Source: Bacillota bacterium (GTDB taxonomy: Bacteria; Bacillota; Clostridia; Lachnospirales; Lachnospiraceae). Taken from it: 21,744 nucleotides of DNA. How positions within the stretch are numbered: position 1 is the first letter of the stretch; the number at the start of each line of letters is the position of its first letter. A program made the translations under genes and the position numbers. The notes beneath the pieces were generated by a model. It was not told the origin of the DNA. It ran no database searches and was given only the letters and a program-made list of their open reading frames with translations. The stretch is taken from contig JAEYJO010000069.1 of the NCBI GenBank assembly GCA_023408815.1, positions 1 through 21,744 on the forward strand, in the 5' to 3' direction. Below, piece after piece: positions 6,805 through 15,261 of the stretch.

Positions 6805-9240
6805 CTAGCCCATTACGACTGTTACATCGTAGGAGGTCTTTCCCTTTATGTAGGGGATGACACATCCGCTTATCGGATTTCCATCCACATAAATCTGCTT
6901 TACACCTTTTTCCGCATTGTCGGGGTTTTGTACTTTGATCGTATAATTGCCTTCGCGGAATTGTCTGGTCAGCTCGAAATCTCCGAAGTCTTTCGGAACA
7001 CAGGGATTGATGGAAAGTCCTGTATGAGTTGGATACAGGCCTAAAATATATTGTGAAATATTGACGAAGGTCCAGGCTGCGGTACCGGTCAGCCAGCTGT
7101 TTTTCGCTTCGCCGTGGAATTTCGCATCGCGTCCGGCCACCATCTGCGCATATACATAAGGCTCCGTTCTGTGAATCTCGCTGATTTCCTCCACATAAGC
7201 GGGGCAAGTCTTCCGATAGATTTCAAAAGCGCGGTCTCCGCGTCCTATTACCGTCTCGGCGATGGAGACCCAAGGATTATTGTGACAGAAGATACCTGCG
7301 TTCTCCTTGTAGCCCGGCGGATAAGAGGAAACCTCTCCCAGTTCCAGATGATATTTCTTATAAGCCGGCTGCAGAATCATAACGCCGTATTCGGTATCCA
7401 GCTTTTCTTTTACAGAATCCAAAGCTTTTTTCGCTAATCCTTCTTTTATGCCGACTCCGGCAAGGGAGCAAAAGCCCTGAGGCTCTATGAAAATCTGTCC
7501 CTCTTCGCATTCCTTGGAACCGACCTTATTGCTGTACGCATCGTAAGCGCGGATAAACCACTCGCCATCCCAGCCATCTTTTAAAATTGCCTCGTTCATG
7601 AGCCTGACTTCTTTTCTGGCTCTTTCCGCTTCTGTGGGCATTCCCATCAATTCACAAAGCTGTGCGTATTCTTCCCCATATTTGACGAACATGCCGGCGA
7701 TAAATATGGACTCGGCCACCGGCCCTTCACTGGGGCCGAAGGTCTGGAAAGACTCCCCGGGATGCTCGGAAAAGCAATTCAGGTTCAGACAGTCGTTCCA
7801 ATCGGCACGTCCGATCAGAGGCAGATCATGAGGCCCCTTGTGTGTTACGATATAATCTAACGAGCGTCTTAAATGTTCCATGAGCGGTGCCGCAACAGAA
7901 GTGTCGTTATCGAAAGGTACCATTTCGGTCAATATGGAAACGTCTCCCGTTTCCCGGACATAAGCACTTGTTCCTGCGATGAGCCATAACGGATCGTCAT
8001 TGAATCCGCTGCCGATGTCGGAATTGCCCTTCTTTGTAAGGGGCTGATACTGATGGTACGCGCTTCCGTCCTGAAACTGAGTAGAAGCGATATCGATAAT
8101 CCTTTCTCTTGCACGGTCGGGAATGAGATGAACGAAACCGAGAAGATCCTGACAGGAATCGCGGAAGCCCATACCCCTTCCGATACCGGATTCATAGTAG
8201 GATGCGGAACGGGACATATTGAAGGTTATCATACACTGATATTGGTTCCAGATATTTACCATCCGGTCCACTTTATCGTTCGAGGACTTGACGATATATT
8301 TGGAAAGCAGACCATCCCAATAGCTGTTCAACTGAGCAAAGGCATTATCCACATCCTCGTCTGTTCGATACCTGGATAACATTTCGTCTGCCGGTTTCTT
8401 ATTGATTACTCCCTGAGACTCCCATTTTTCATCCTGCGGATTTTCCAGATAGCCGAGTACGAAGACGAAGGATTTCGTCTCGCCGGGCTGCAAGGAAAGG
8501 TTGAGCTGGTGAGCAGCTATGGGAGACCAGCCGCTGGCGATGGAACCTGTACATGCACCGTTTTCTACCGCCAAGGGTGCATCAGCACCACGGTAAGCGC
8601 CCAGGAAATCATCGCGGCTCGTATCGAAGCCGTCGATTTCTGCGTTCACCGAGTAAACGGCGTAGTGATTCCGGCGTTCTCTGTATTCCGTTTTATGATA
8701 AATCGTGGAGCCAATGACCTCCACTTCTCCGATGCTCAGATTGCGCTGGAAGTTCTTCATATCGTCATCTGCGTTCCAAAGGCACCATTCCACATATGAA
8801 AAGAGCGAAAGGGTCTTCGCGGAAGAGGAATTGTTGGTCAGCTTAAGAGAACTGATCTCGCAATTGTCGGCTAAGGGAACAAAGGTAAGAACCTGAGCCT
8901 GCACATTGTTCTTGGATGAAGTGAAACGGCTGTAGCCAATGCCGTGACGGCATTCGTAGGAATCCAGCTCGGTCTTCGAAGGCTGCCAGCCGGGATTCCA
9001 TATAGTATCGCCATCCTTAATAAAAAAGTATTTACCGTTTACGTCGCCGGGAACATCGTTGTAACGATATCTGGTAAGGCGTAAAAGTTTCGCGTCTTTA
9101 TAAAATGAATATCCGCCGCAGGTATTGGAAATAATGCTGAAAAACTCATTGCATCCAAGATAGTTAATCCACGGAAGGGGCGTTCTTGGGGTGGTAATGA
9201 CGTACTCCTTCTTACTATCATCGAAAAATCCAAATTTCAT
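6805..9240 (-). CDS. cbp: Cellobiose phosphorylase (glycoside hydrolase family 94)
   Basis: An 811-residue cytosolic enzyme predicted to cleave cellobiose with phosphate into glucose-1-phosphate and glucose. The N-terminus (MKFGFFDDSKKEYVITTPRT) and overall length closely resemble clostridial cellobiose phosphorylase as I remember it. The family layout is beta-sandwich, linker helices, then an (alpha/alpha)6 barrel. The catalytic acid is D483 in GRADWNDCLN, the same number I recall for the Clostridium thermocellum enzyme. GPSEGPVAES and the C-terminal beta domain are intact. There is no signal peptide. The start ATG has TAGGAG about 6 bases upstream. Expression is probably controlled by the divergent LacI regulator: one operator lies inside the promoter spacer. 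A cellodextrin or laminaribiose phosphorylase is possible, but the N-terminal match favours cellobiose. Confidence 0.95.
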   Translation of the reverse strand: MKFGFFDDSKKEYVITTPRTPLPWINYLGCNEFFSIISNTCGGYSFYKDAKLLRLTRYRYNDVPGDVNGKYFFIKDGDTIWNPGWQPSKTELDSYECRHGIGYSRFTSSKNNVQAQVLTFVPLADNCEISSLKLTNNSSSAKTLSLFSYVEWCLWNADDDMKNFQRNLSIGEVEVIGSTIYHKTEYRERRNHYAVYSVNAEIDGFDTSRDDFLGAYRGADAPLAVENGACTGSIASGWSPIAAHQLNLSLQPGETKSFVFVLGYLENPQDEKWESQGVINKKPADEMLSRYRTDEDVDNAFAQLNSYWDGLLSKYIVKSSNDKVDRMVNIWNQYQCMITFNMSRSASYYESGIGRGMGFRDSCQDLLGFVHLIPDRARERIIDIASTQFQDGSAYHQYQPLTKKGNSDIGSGFNDDPLWLIAGTSAYVRETGDVSILTEMVPFDNDTSVAAPLMEHLRRSLDYIVTHKGPHDLPLIGRADWNDCLNLNCFSEHPGESFQTFGPSEGPVAESIFIAGMFVKYGEEYAQLCELMGMPTEAERARKEVRLMNEAILKDGWDGEWFIRAYDAYSNKVGSKECEEGQIFIEPQGFCSLAGVGIKEGLAKKALDSVKEKLDTEYGVMILQPAYKKYHLELGEVSSYPPGYKENAGIFCHNNPWVSIAETVIGRGDRAFEIYRKTCPAYVEEISEIHRTEPYVYAQMVAGRDAKFHGEAKNSWLTGTAAWTFVNISQYILGLYPTHTGLSINPCVPKDFGDFELTRQFREGNYTIKVQNPDNAEKGVKQIYVDGNPISGCVIPYIKGKTSYDVTVVMG

Positions 9241-9252
9241 AATAACTCCTAT

Positions 9253-9318
9253 CTGTGTGCTTTAGCACACATATAAATCAGGAGGTTGAAAAAAACTTTC
9301 GATTTTCAACCTATCCTC
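9253..9318 (-). promoter_or_regulatory. Two leader hairpins upstream of cellobiose phosphorylase
   Basis: Reading along the minus strand, GGAGGATAGGTTGAAAA pairs with TTTTTCAACCTCC (9281-9318). A compact hairpin with stem TGTGTGC/GCACACA and loop TAAA (about 9253-9270) follows just before the ribosome binding site. Neither has a proper T tract, so mRNA stabilisation or translational control is more likely than termination. Confidence 0.55.
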
Positions 9319-9389
9319 CCTATCCTATAAGTAAAAGTGTAAAATATAAATCTATCATGTTTAAAACCGCTTTAAATTGTAAATATATG

Positions 9390-9404
9390 TACGAAAACAA
9401 TTAA
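9390..9404. promoter_or_regulatory. LacI-type operator copy 1 (TACGAAAACAATTAA)
   Basis: This differs by one base from the consensus TACGAAAACGATTAA of the other copies. It lies about 25 bases downstream of the predicted start of the cellobiose phosphorylase transcript. Confidence 0.6.
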
Positions 9405-9432
9405 TGACAGCAAAAATACCTCTTAAAAATGC

Positions 9433-9461
9433 ATTATAGAAAACGATTAAGTAAAAGTCAA
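9433..9461 (-). promoter_or_regulatory. Sigma-A promoter of cellobiose phosphorylase
   Basis: On the minus strand TTGACT (9461-9456) and TATAAT (9438-9433) are exactly 17 bases apart. This predicts a start near 9426 and a leader of about 186 bases. The spacer contains a LacI-type operator, so repressor and RNA polymerase should exclude each other. Confidence 0.8.
9436..9450. promoter_or_regulatory. LacI-type operator copy 2, within the cellobiose phosphorylase promoter
   Basis: ATAGAAAACGATTAA matches the consensus core GAAAACGATTAA. It occupies most of the -35/-10 spacer and overlaps the -10 box of the minus-strand promoter. Confidence 0.75.
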
Positions 9462-9604
9462 GTAAAAGACAAAATTCTTCGTGAATTAAATTATACAGAA
9501 TATATTTTTATAATGCAAGACGAAACCGCGTAAAATACCAGTAAAATCAAGGTTTTTTTATTTGAGCACGAAAAAAGTCGTAAAAAATACAAATTTGTCA
9601 CTTG

Positions 9605-9619
9605 TACGAAAACGATTTA
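9605..9619. promoter_or_regulatory. LacI-type operator copy 3 (TACGAAAACGATTTA)
   Basis: This copy lies in the middle of the divergent region, 155-169 bases from copies 2 and 4 on either side. That suits repressor looping or an auxiliary operator role. Confidence 0.65.
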
Positions 9620-9754
9620 ACAAAAGAACTATCCCAACCGCATTATATAGAAGAAAAAGAGATGCCAGTTGTGCAAAAGCTTGAAAAAATGATATTTGAA
9701 ACTGTTTAAAACTCACAAAAGTATAAAAAATGAACAAAACAAATAAAAAAACTC

Positions 9755-9781
9755 TTGAAAAAATATAAAAAGTGTTATACA
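9755..9781 (+). promoter_or_regulatory. Possible promoter of the lacI gene
   Basis: TTGAAA at 9755-9760 and TATACA at 9776-9781 have a short 15-base spacer. The operator at 9789-9803 would sit at the transcription start, consistent with autorepression. Confidence 0.4.
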
Positions 9782-9788
9782 CTGAAAA

Positions 9789-9803
9789 TACGAAAACGAT
9801 TAA
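9789..9803. promoter_or_regulatory. LacI-type operator copy 4 (TACGAAAACGATTAA)
   Basis: A consensus copy immediately downstream of the candidate lacI promoter, about 120 bases before the gene. With copies 1-3 it defines a repeated operator shared by the divergent genes. Confidence 0.75.
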
Positions 9804-9922
9804 GTGATTCAAAACACTCATCTCTATAAAAGATGTTTGGTTGGAGTTTTGGATAAGATAAGTTATAATATTCTATAAACGGCAAGGACCGAACTTCTAA
9901 ATAAATGGAGGGAGTAAGTGAC

Positions 9923-10936
9923 ATGGTGTCAATGAAAGATATTTCGGTAGCATGTGGGGTATCGGTAGCAACGGTAAGCAAGGCGCTGAATAACCACAGT
10001 GATATCGGAGAAGAGACGAAAGAGCATATTAGAAAGGCCGCCAAGGAAATGGGATATTTCCCCAACTCGGCAGCGAAAGCCTTGAAGACAAACCGTACAT
10101 ATAATCTGGGAGTACTTTTTGTAGATGATGACCAAAGCGGTTTGAAGCATGACTACTTCGCATATGTTTTAGACAGTTTTAAGAGGACGGCGGAGCAGAG
10201 AGGGTATGATATGACCTTCATTAACTGCTGTAAGACCAGAACGAACAAGATGTCTTACCTGGAGCATGCGATGTATCGGGGCTTTGACGGAGTGGCAATA
10301 GCTTGTATCGATTTCTATGATCCGGAGGTCGTGGAGTTAGTCAGAAGCGATATTCCGGTAGTGACCATTGACCATTTGTTCAATAATAGAATTGCAATCA
10401 TTTCAGACAACGTGAAGGGAATGAAGGATTTACTTACTTTCGTATATAACAAAGGGCATAGGCGCATCGCTTACATTCACGGTATGGATTCGGCGGTAAC
10501 GCAAAGCCGGTTGTCTTCCTTTTATAAGACGGCGGAGGAGCTTGGACTGGAGGTTCCGGATGAATACATAAAAGAGGCCGCATACAGGGATACGAAGGGT
10601 TCTTTCACACAGACGCAGGAACTTCTGGATTTACCCAATCCTCCGACCTGCATCTTATATCCTGATGATTTTGCCAGCTTCGGAGGAATCAATGCTATTA
10701 CGGAGAGAGGACTTAGCATTCCTCAGGACATTTCCATAGCGGGATACGATGGAATAAGGATTGGAAGGCATTTGGAGCCGCAGCTTACAACTTTGCGTCA
10801 GGACACTGAACAGGTAGGAGCAAAGGCGGCAGAAAGTCTGGTCAACCTGATAGAGCATCCGAAGACGACGCTGATTCAGCAGGTCGTTGTGGAAGGAGAG
10901 GTTTTTGAAGGAAGATCGGTAGGAATAATAAATTAG
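9923..10936 (+). CDS. LacI-family transcriptional regulator of the cellobiose locus
   Basis: A 337-residue repressor-type protein. The N-terminal helix-turn-helix is MKDISVACGVSVATVSKALN (about residues 4-23), followed by the hinge region NSAAKALKTNRT. A periplasmic-binding-protein-like effector domain runs from YNLGVLF onward (about residues 61-330). ATG 9923 has GGAGGGAG 8 bases upstream; the in-frame ATG at 9905 lies before that site and is unlikely. The gene is divergent from cellobiose phosphorylase, and four copies of a shared operator lie between them. It probably senses cellobiose or a related disaccharide. Substrate-binding lipoprotein and permease genes follow in the same direction. 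A hairpin with stem GCTGTGA/TCACGGC (10945-10988), without a T tract, follows the stop. Confidence 0.92.
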   Translation: MVSMKDISVACGVSVATVSKALNNHSDIGEETKEHIRKAAKEMGYFPNSAAKALKTNRTYNLGVLFVDDDQSGLKHDYFAYVLDSFKRTAEQRGYDMTFINCCKTRTNKMSYLEHAMYRGFDGVAIACIDFYDPEVVELVRSDIPVVTIDHLFNNRIAIISDNVKGMKDLLTFVYNKGHRRIAYIHGMDSAVTQSRLSSFYKTAEELGLEVPDEYIKEAAYRDTKGSFTQTQELLDLPNPPTCILYPDDFASFGGINAITERGLSIPQDISIAGYDGIRIGRHLEPQLTTLRQDTEQVGAKAAESLVNLIEHPKTTLIQQVVVEGEVFEGRSVGIIN

Positions 10937-11052
10937 GCATTTTTGCTGTGAGAGATATAATCTTTAATTATGATATTCATTTCACGGCAATCATATAAAT
11001 GCAAACAAACAACACACCTATTATTAAACTAACTCAAAGGGAGGAAATGTAA

Positions 11053-12453
11053 ATGAAAAAAAGAGTACTCAGTGCTTTGCTTTCTGTAACCATGGTAGCT
11101 AGTCTACTTGCAGGCTGCGGCGGAAGCACAACAACAACTACAACGGAAGCGCCTGCTGAAGACGCGGCACCGGCAGCAGAAGAAGCTGCGCCTGCAGATG
11201 AAGCAGCGCCGGCAGACGATGCGGCAGCATCTGCGGATAAGTTCTATATCTATTCATGGAATACGGAACTTAGCGAAAGATTGGAATATGTATATGAAGC
11301 ATATCCGGAAATCAAAGACAGAATTGAATATGTAAACGTTGGTGATGACAAAATATATCAGGAGAAGATCGACCAGCTGTTACAGACACCAGATGCAGCG
11401 GATTATCCTGACCTCATTGCTTTTGAGGCAAGCTATATCATGAAATACACGAACAGCGATTATACGCTTCCCGTAACGGACTGCGGTCTTACGGACGCTG
11501 ATTTAGCTGAAATGTATCCTTACACAATTACCATCGCAACTGACCAGAGAGATGATTCCTTAAAGGGTGTTTCATGGCAGAGCTGCCCCGGATCCTTTAT
11601 CTACAGAACGGATCTTGCAGAGTCCTTGCTCGGAGTAAAGACTCCTGAAGAGATGCAGGCCAAGATCGGTACTTGGGAGGATTTCCTCGACACAGCCAGA
11701 GAAGTTAAAGAAAAATCCGGCGATGCAACGAGAATGCTTTCCTCTAACGGAGACGTAGTTAATCCGTTTTTGTCCAACAAGACTCAGCCCTGGGTTGACA
11801 AAGAAGGCGTTTTCCATATGGACGATGCAATGGTTGAGTACATGGATGTTGTTAAGACATTAGAGCAGGAAGACTTGACCCAGAAGACGACAACGTGGTC
11901 TGAGGAATGGAATGCAGGACCTTCCGGTGACTCCGTATTCGGTTATTTCGGATGTACATGGTTCTTGCACTGGACAATCAAAGCTAACTGCGGCGGCGAA
12001 AAAGTAGGCGAGGGTACATACGGACTTTGGAACATGGCTCAGGGACCGGCTCCTTATTACTGGGGAGGAACATGGCTTGGCGCAACGGCAGGCTGCTCCG
12101 ATACAGCTTTAGCAGGACAGATTATGAAAGCCCTTTGCACCGATACGGAAATTATGACGAAGATGTCTGAGGAAACGCTTGATTATGTAAATAACAAGAC
12201 GGCGATGAAGACATTGTCCGATGCAGGAAAAGGCGCATATGACTTCCTTGGCGGTCAGGACTTTATCTCCATATTTTCACCTCTTGCTGAGGACGTAGAT
12301 GTATCTTGGATGAGCGCATATGACCAGAAGGTTAACGAACTTCTCGATACACAGGTTACGGAATACTCCTTAGGCAACAAAGATAAGGATACGGCAGTCG
12401 CTGACTTCAAAGCGGCAGTTGCAGAAGCTTACCCGGCTGTAACAGTAGAATAA
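11053..12453 (+). CDS. Sugar ABC transporter substrate-binding lipoprotein
   Basis: A 466-residue family 1-type extracellular solute-binding protein. It has a lipoprotein signal peptide with lipobox LLAGC and lipidated C22. A threonine run and an Ala/Pro/Glu/Asp-rich flexible linker (about residues 25-62) then tether the binding domain to the membrane. The mature part starts KFYIYSWNTELSERLEYV. ATG 11053 is preceded by GGGAGG. It lies between the LacI gene and two permeases and opposite cellobiose phosphorylase, so cellobiose or cello-oligosaccharides are the likely ligands; that is inference from context. A stable hairpin after the gene (12489-12515) could make this mRNA segment more abundant than the permease part, as is common for binding proteins. 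Confidence 0.92.
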   Translation: MKKRVLSALLSVTMVASLLAGCGGSTTTTTTEAPAEDAAPAAEEAAPADEAAPADDAAASADKFYIYSWNTELSERLEYVYEAYPEIKDRIEYVNVGDDKIYQEKIDQLLQTPDAADYPDLIAFEASYIMKYTNSDYTLPVTDCGLTDADLAEMYPYTITIATDQRDDSLKGVSWQSCPGSFIYRTDLAESLLGVKTPEEMQAKIGTWEDFLDTAREVKEKSGDATRMLSSNGDVVNPFLSNKTQPWVDKEGVFHMDDAMVEYMDVVKTLEQEDLTQKTTTWSEEWNAGPSGDSVFGYFGCTWFLHWTIKANCGGEKVGEGTYGLWNMAQGPAPYYWGGTWLGATAGCSDTALAGQIMKALCTDTEIMTKMSEETLDYVNNKTAMKTLSDAGKGAYDFLGGQDFISIFSPLAEDVDVSWMSAYDQKVNELLDTQVTEYSLGNKDKDTAVADFKAAVAEAYPAVTVE

Positions 12454-12488
12454 GTTGTGAAATAGATTCCTAATAAGAAGTTTGAATT

Positions 12489-12515
12489 CTGTACCGGCTT
12501 ACTCAGCCGGTACAG
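12489..12515 (+). terminator. Stable intercistronic hairpin after the binding-protein gene
   Basis: A perfect 10-bp stem, CTGTACCGGC/GCCGGTACAG, with a 7-base loop is followed only by ATATTCTT. It is probably a partial terminator or a 3' end stabiliser that raises binding-protein mRNA over permease mRNA. Confidence 0.7.
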
Positions 12516-12572
12516 ATATTCTTGGGATGATTTTTTATATGATGACGCTCGCCGGCATAACGGCATAGATGT

Positions 12573-12602
12573 TTGACAAGGTTTTATTGCTAAACGAATA
12601 AT
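12573..12602 (+). promoter_or_regulatory. Possible internal promoter for the permease genes
   Basis: TTGACA at 12573-12578 and AATAAT at 12597-12602 are separated by 18 bases, about 90 bases before the first permease. Read-through from the binding-protein gene is also possible. Confidence 0.4.
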
Positions 12603-12693
12603 GAATGATAGAATCATGTCCAATGCCTATGCAGGAATGCAAAGGCAGAAATAAAGGGCATCACAAATAATAAGGAAAGAGGATGTGAAGATA

Positions 12694-13713
12694 ATGGCAA
12701 AACCTGCAAAACAAAAGCGCAAGACAGTGGAATACAGCAGATATGGTTATTACTTTATTGCTCCGTTTTTTATTGTATTTGCAATATTTCAGTTATGGCC
12801 ACTGATTTATACGATTGGTTTGGCTTTTTGTGAAAACTACACCGATACAATGTTCAACGTGGAAGTAGGCCCGGTGTTTAACGGAATCGAAAATTTTAAA
12901 ACGGTGTTTATCGGCAAAGACGGTACTTTGTTCAATACATATACGTTTCAGGCTTTATGGAACACTATTATCATGTGGCTTATGAACTTCATTCCGCAGA
13001 TGCTTCTGGCTCTTGTGCTGGCGGTATGGTTTACGGACACCCGTGTGAAGATGAAAGCGCAGGGCGCATATAAGATTATGACCTTTATGCCTAATATCAT
13101 TACGGCTGCTACGATTTCCGTATTATTCTACAGTTTGTTTAACTATCCTAACGGCCCGGTCAACCAGTTCCTGATGGAATCAGGCCTCTTATCTCAGCCA
13201 TATAGATTCTTACAGCAGAAATGGGCGACGAGAGGGATCGTATCCTTTATCAACTTCTGGATGTGGTATGGAAACACGATGGTCGTCTTGACGGCCGGCG
13301 TACTTGGTATCAGCCCTTCCCTTTTTGAAGCGGCGAGAGTGGACGGTGCTTCCAGCTTCCAGATATTCAAAAAGATTACTTTACCATTACTTCGTCCGAT
13401 CTTATTGTTTACACTTGTAAACTCTGCAATCGGCGGTTTGCAGATGTACGATATTCCCAAGCTTCTTACTACCAGCGGATACGGAGATCCTGATTATACG
13501 ACGAGAACGATTACTATGTACATGCGAGAACTGGCCTTTACCGGTGCGAAGCAGATGGGTAAGGCGTCTGCTACCTCTGTCGTACTGTTTGTCGTAACCT
13601 TGTTCTTCAGCTTGATCCTCTTCTATATTATGCGGGATAAGGATGCGATAAGGGAGCGAAAGCAAAACAAAGCAATACAGCAGAAAGAGATAGCAAGAAA
13701 GGGGGCGAAGTAA
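12694..13713 (+). CDS. Sugar ABC transporter permease (MalF/LacF type)
   Basis: A protein of about 339 residues with six predicted membrane segments, the first at YGYYFIAPFFIVFAIF. The cytoplasmic EAA loop, FEAARVDGASSFQIFKKITLPLLRP, docks the ATPase. ATG 12694 is chosen with AGAGG upstream; GTG 12685, three codons earlier, is possible. The C-terminal tail is Lys/Gln-rich. The second permease begins one base after its stop. No ATP-binding subunit is encoded nearby, so a shared MsmX/MsmK-type ATPase is presumably used. The substrate is inferred from the neighbouring cellobiose phosphorylase. Confidence 0.92.
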   Translation: MAKPAKQKRKTVEYSRYGYYFIAPFFIVFAIFQLWPLIYTIGLAFCENYTDTMFNVEVGPVFNGIENFKTVFIGKDGTLFNTYTFQALWNTIIMWLMNFIPQMLLALVLAVWFTDTRVKMKAQGAYKIMTFMPNIITAATISVLFYSLFNYPNGPVNQFLMESGLLSQPYRFLQQKWATRGIVSFINFWMWYGNTMVVLTAGVLGISPSLFEAARVDGASSFQIFKKITLPLLRPILLFTLVNSAIGGLQMYDIPKLLTTSGYGDPDYTTRTITMYMRELAFTGAKQMGKASATSVVLFVVTLFFSLILFYIMRDKDAIRERKQNKAIQQKEIARKGAK

Positions 13714-13714
13714 T

Positions 13715-14599
13715 ATGGCGACAAATACTTCTCAGGCAACCAACGTGAAGGATGGCGCTCATGCGAGAGTTATAGGAGCCTCCATATTTAGAAATGCTGT
13801 TTGTATTTTCCTTTGCTTCTTAAGCTTGATTCCCTTCTGGATCATGTTGGTAAACGCTACAAGATCCAGTACGGATATCCAGATGGCATTTTCACTCATT
13901 CCTTCGACACATATTTTTGAGAACTTTCAGAAGCTGCTGTATCAGGCCAATCAAAATGTGCCTTTATACAGATATATGGTAAACAGTTTTATTATCGCAG
14001 GATTTAGCACCGTGCTGTCGGTATATTTCTCTACGGCAACGGCATACGGCGTAACCGTTTATAGATTTAAAGGAAGCCAGTTCGCATGGGCATTCATCAT
14101 GGCGATCATGATGATTCCTACGCAGGTATCCTCTATCGGTTTCTTCCGTTTTATGTACAATCTGGGACTGAGCAACAATTACATACCGCTCATTATCCCT
14201 GCAATCGCGGCGCCTGCGACGGTATTCTTTATGAGACAGTACATGCTGAGTGCATTGCCTTTGGAAATTATCGATGCGGCAAGAATCGACGGTTCTGCGG
14301 AATTCAAGACCTTCAATACGATTGCTGTGCCTCTTATGAAGCCGGCAGTTGCGACGCAAGCGATTTTCGTATTCATCGCATCATGGAATAACTTCTATAC
14401 GCCCTCTATGCTGTTGTCATCCCAGAAATTATATACTCTGCCGATGTTCGTACAGCTGATGAGAGGAGAGCGTTTCCGTTCTGATTACGGTATTATTTAT
14501 GTAGGCCTCGTAATTACAATTTTACCGATATTTATCGTATACTTCGCTTTGTCCAAGTATATTATCGCAGGTGTTGCATTAGGCGGTGTGAAGGAGTAA
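13715..14599 (+). CDS. Sugar ABC transporter permease (MalG/LacG type)
   Basis: A 294-residue partner permease with about six membrane segments. Its EAA loop is EIIDAARIDGSAEFKTFNTIAVPLMKP, and the protein ends in the usual AGVALGGVKE tail of the family. ATG 13715 follows a GGGGG-containing ribosome site and lies one base after the previous stop, so the two permeases are translationally coupled. It forms the membrane channel with the upstream permease for the sugar delivered by the lipoprotein. The operon ends at the terminator at 14654-14693. Confidence 0.93.
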   Translation: MATNTSQATNVKDGAHARVIGASIFRNAVCIFLCFLSLIPFWIMLVNATRSSTDIQMAFSLIPSTHIFENFQKLLYQANQNVPLYRYMVNSFIIAGFSTVLSVYFSTATAYGVTVYRFKGSQFAWAFIMAIMMIPTQVSSIGFFRFMYNLGLSNNYIPLIIPAIAAPATVFFMRQYMLSALPLEIIDAARIDGSAEFKTFNTIAVPLMKPAVATQAIFVFIASWNNFYTPSMLLSSQKLYTLPMFVQLMRGERFRSDYGIIYVGLVITILPIFIVYFALSKYIIAGVALGGVKE

Positions 14600-14653
14600 C
14601 AAGTTTTATATATAGGAAAGATTTATTTTATAAAAATGTAATTTGACGAAATT

Positions 14654-14693
14654 AAAAATCTCCACTATCATGAAGATGGTGTGGAGATTTTTT
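14654..14693 (+). terminator. Terminator after the sugar ABC transporter
   Basis: The stem AAAATCTCCAC/GTGGAGATTTT is followed directly by a T tract and then ATGTAATA, a tail shared by several terminators in this window. Confidence 0.88.
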
Positions 14694-14730
14694 ATGTAAT
14701 ATGAAATACACTTATGGAAGAAGAGGGATT

Positions 14731-15171
14731 ATGACGAGAAACGAATTTATTGATACTTTGCAGAGAGCATTAGCCGGAAGCCTGAACAGCAGCTCTGTAA
14801 ATGAGAATATAAGATATTATCAGGATTATATCGATGTACAGATCCGCTTAGGACAGAGTGAAGAGGAAGTTATATCGAGTCTGGGAGATCCAAGGCTTCT
14901 GGCCAAGACAATTACGGAGGCCGGTAAGCTGGAAGGATGCGCCGGATACCAGGAATACGATGAGGTCTATGAAGAGGGCAATGAGGAGAAGGAGCGAAGC
15001 GGCTTTGGCGGCAAGGTGTATCATATGCCGGGCTGGCTGTTAGGACTTATTGTGGCAGTTATATTGATATTTGTAATAGGAATAGTGGGTTCTGTTTTAT
15101 CTGCACTTCTTCCTATTATAATACCGCTTTTGTGTGTGGTATTGCTCGTCCGTTTTTTGCGAAGCAGATAG
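14731..15171 (+). CDS. DUF1700 (HAAS-type) membrane protein
   Basis: A 146-residue protein. The N-terminal soluble helical region (about 1-75; MTRNEFIDTLQRAL, then EEEVISSLGDPRLLAKTI) is typical of DUF1700/HAAS-domain proteins. An acidic linker follows (about 75-95), then two hydrophobic segments at the C-terminus (about 105-140), ending in LVRFLRSR. ATG 14731 after GAGGG gives the family N-terminus; an upstream in-frame ATG at 14701 lies against the preceding terminator and is less likely. Such proteins usually sit beside a PadR regulator and a DUF4097 protein, and neither is present here. The function is not established; a role in a membrane-associated signalling complex is conceivable. Confidence 0.8.
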   Translation: MTRNEFIDTLQRALAGSLNSSSVNENIRYYQDYIDVQIRLGQSEEEVISSLGDPRLLAKTITEAGKLEGCAGYQEYDEVYEEGNEEKERSGFGGKVYHMPGWLLGLIVAVILIFVIGIVGSVLSALLPIIIPLLCVVLLVRFLRSR

Positions 15172-15201
15172 CTGCTTTGCAAAGGGGCGGGCATTTTTTT
15201 C
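15156..15201 (+). terminator. Probable terminator at the end of the DUF1700 gene
   Basis: The hairpin TTTGC-AAGCA/TGCTT-GCAAA spans the stop codon. A run of seven T follows about 13 bases after the stem. The gap makes it a weak or imperfect terminator. Confidence 0.45.
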
Positions 15202-15261
15202 GCCGGAAGAGTACCCCGTGGCTTGCTGTAGTATATTTTGCGCTCCGGATGGTCATGATAA

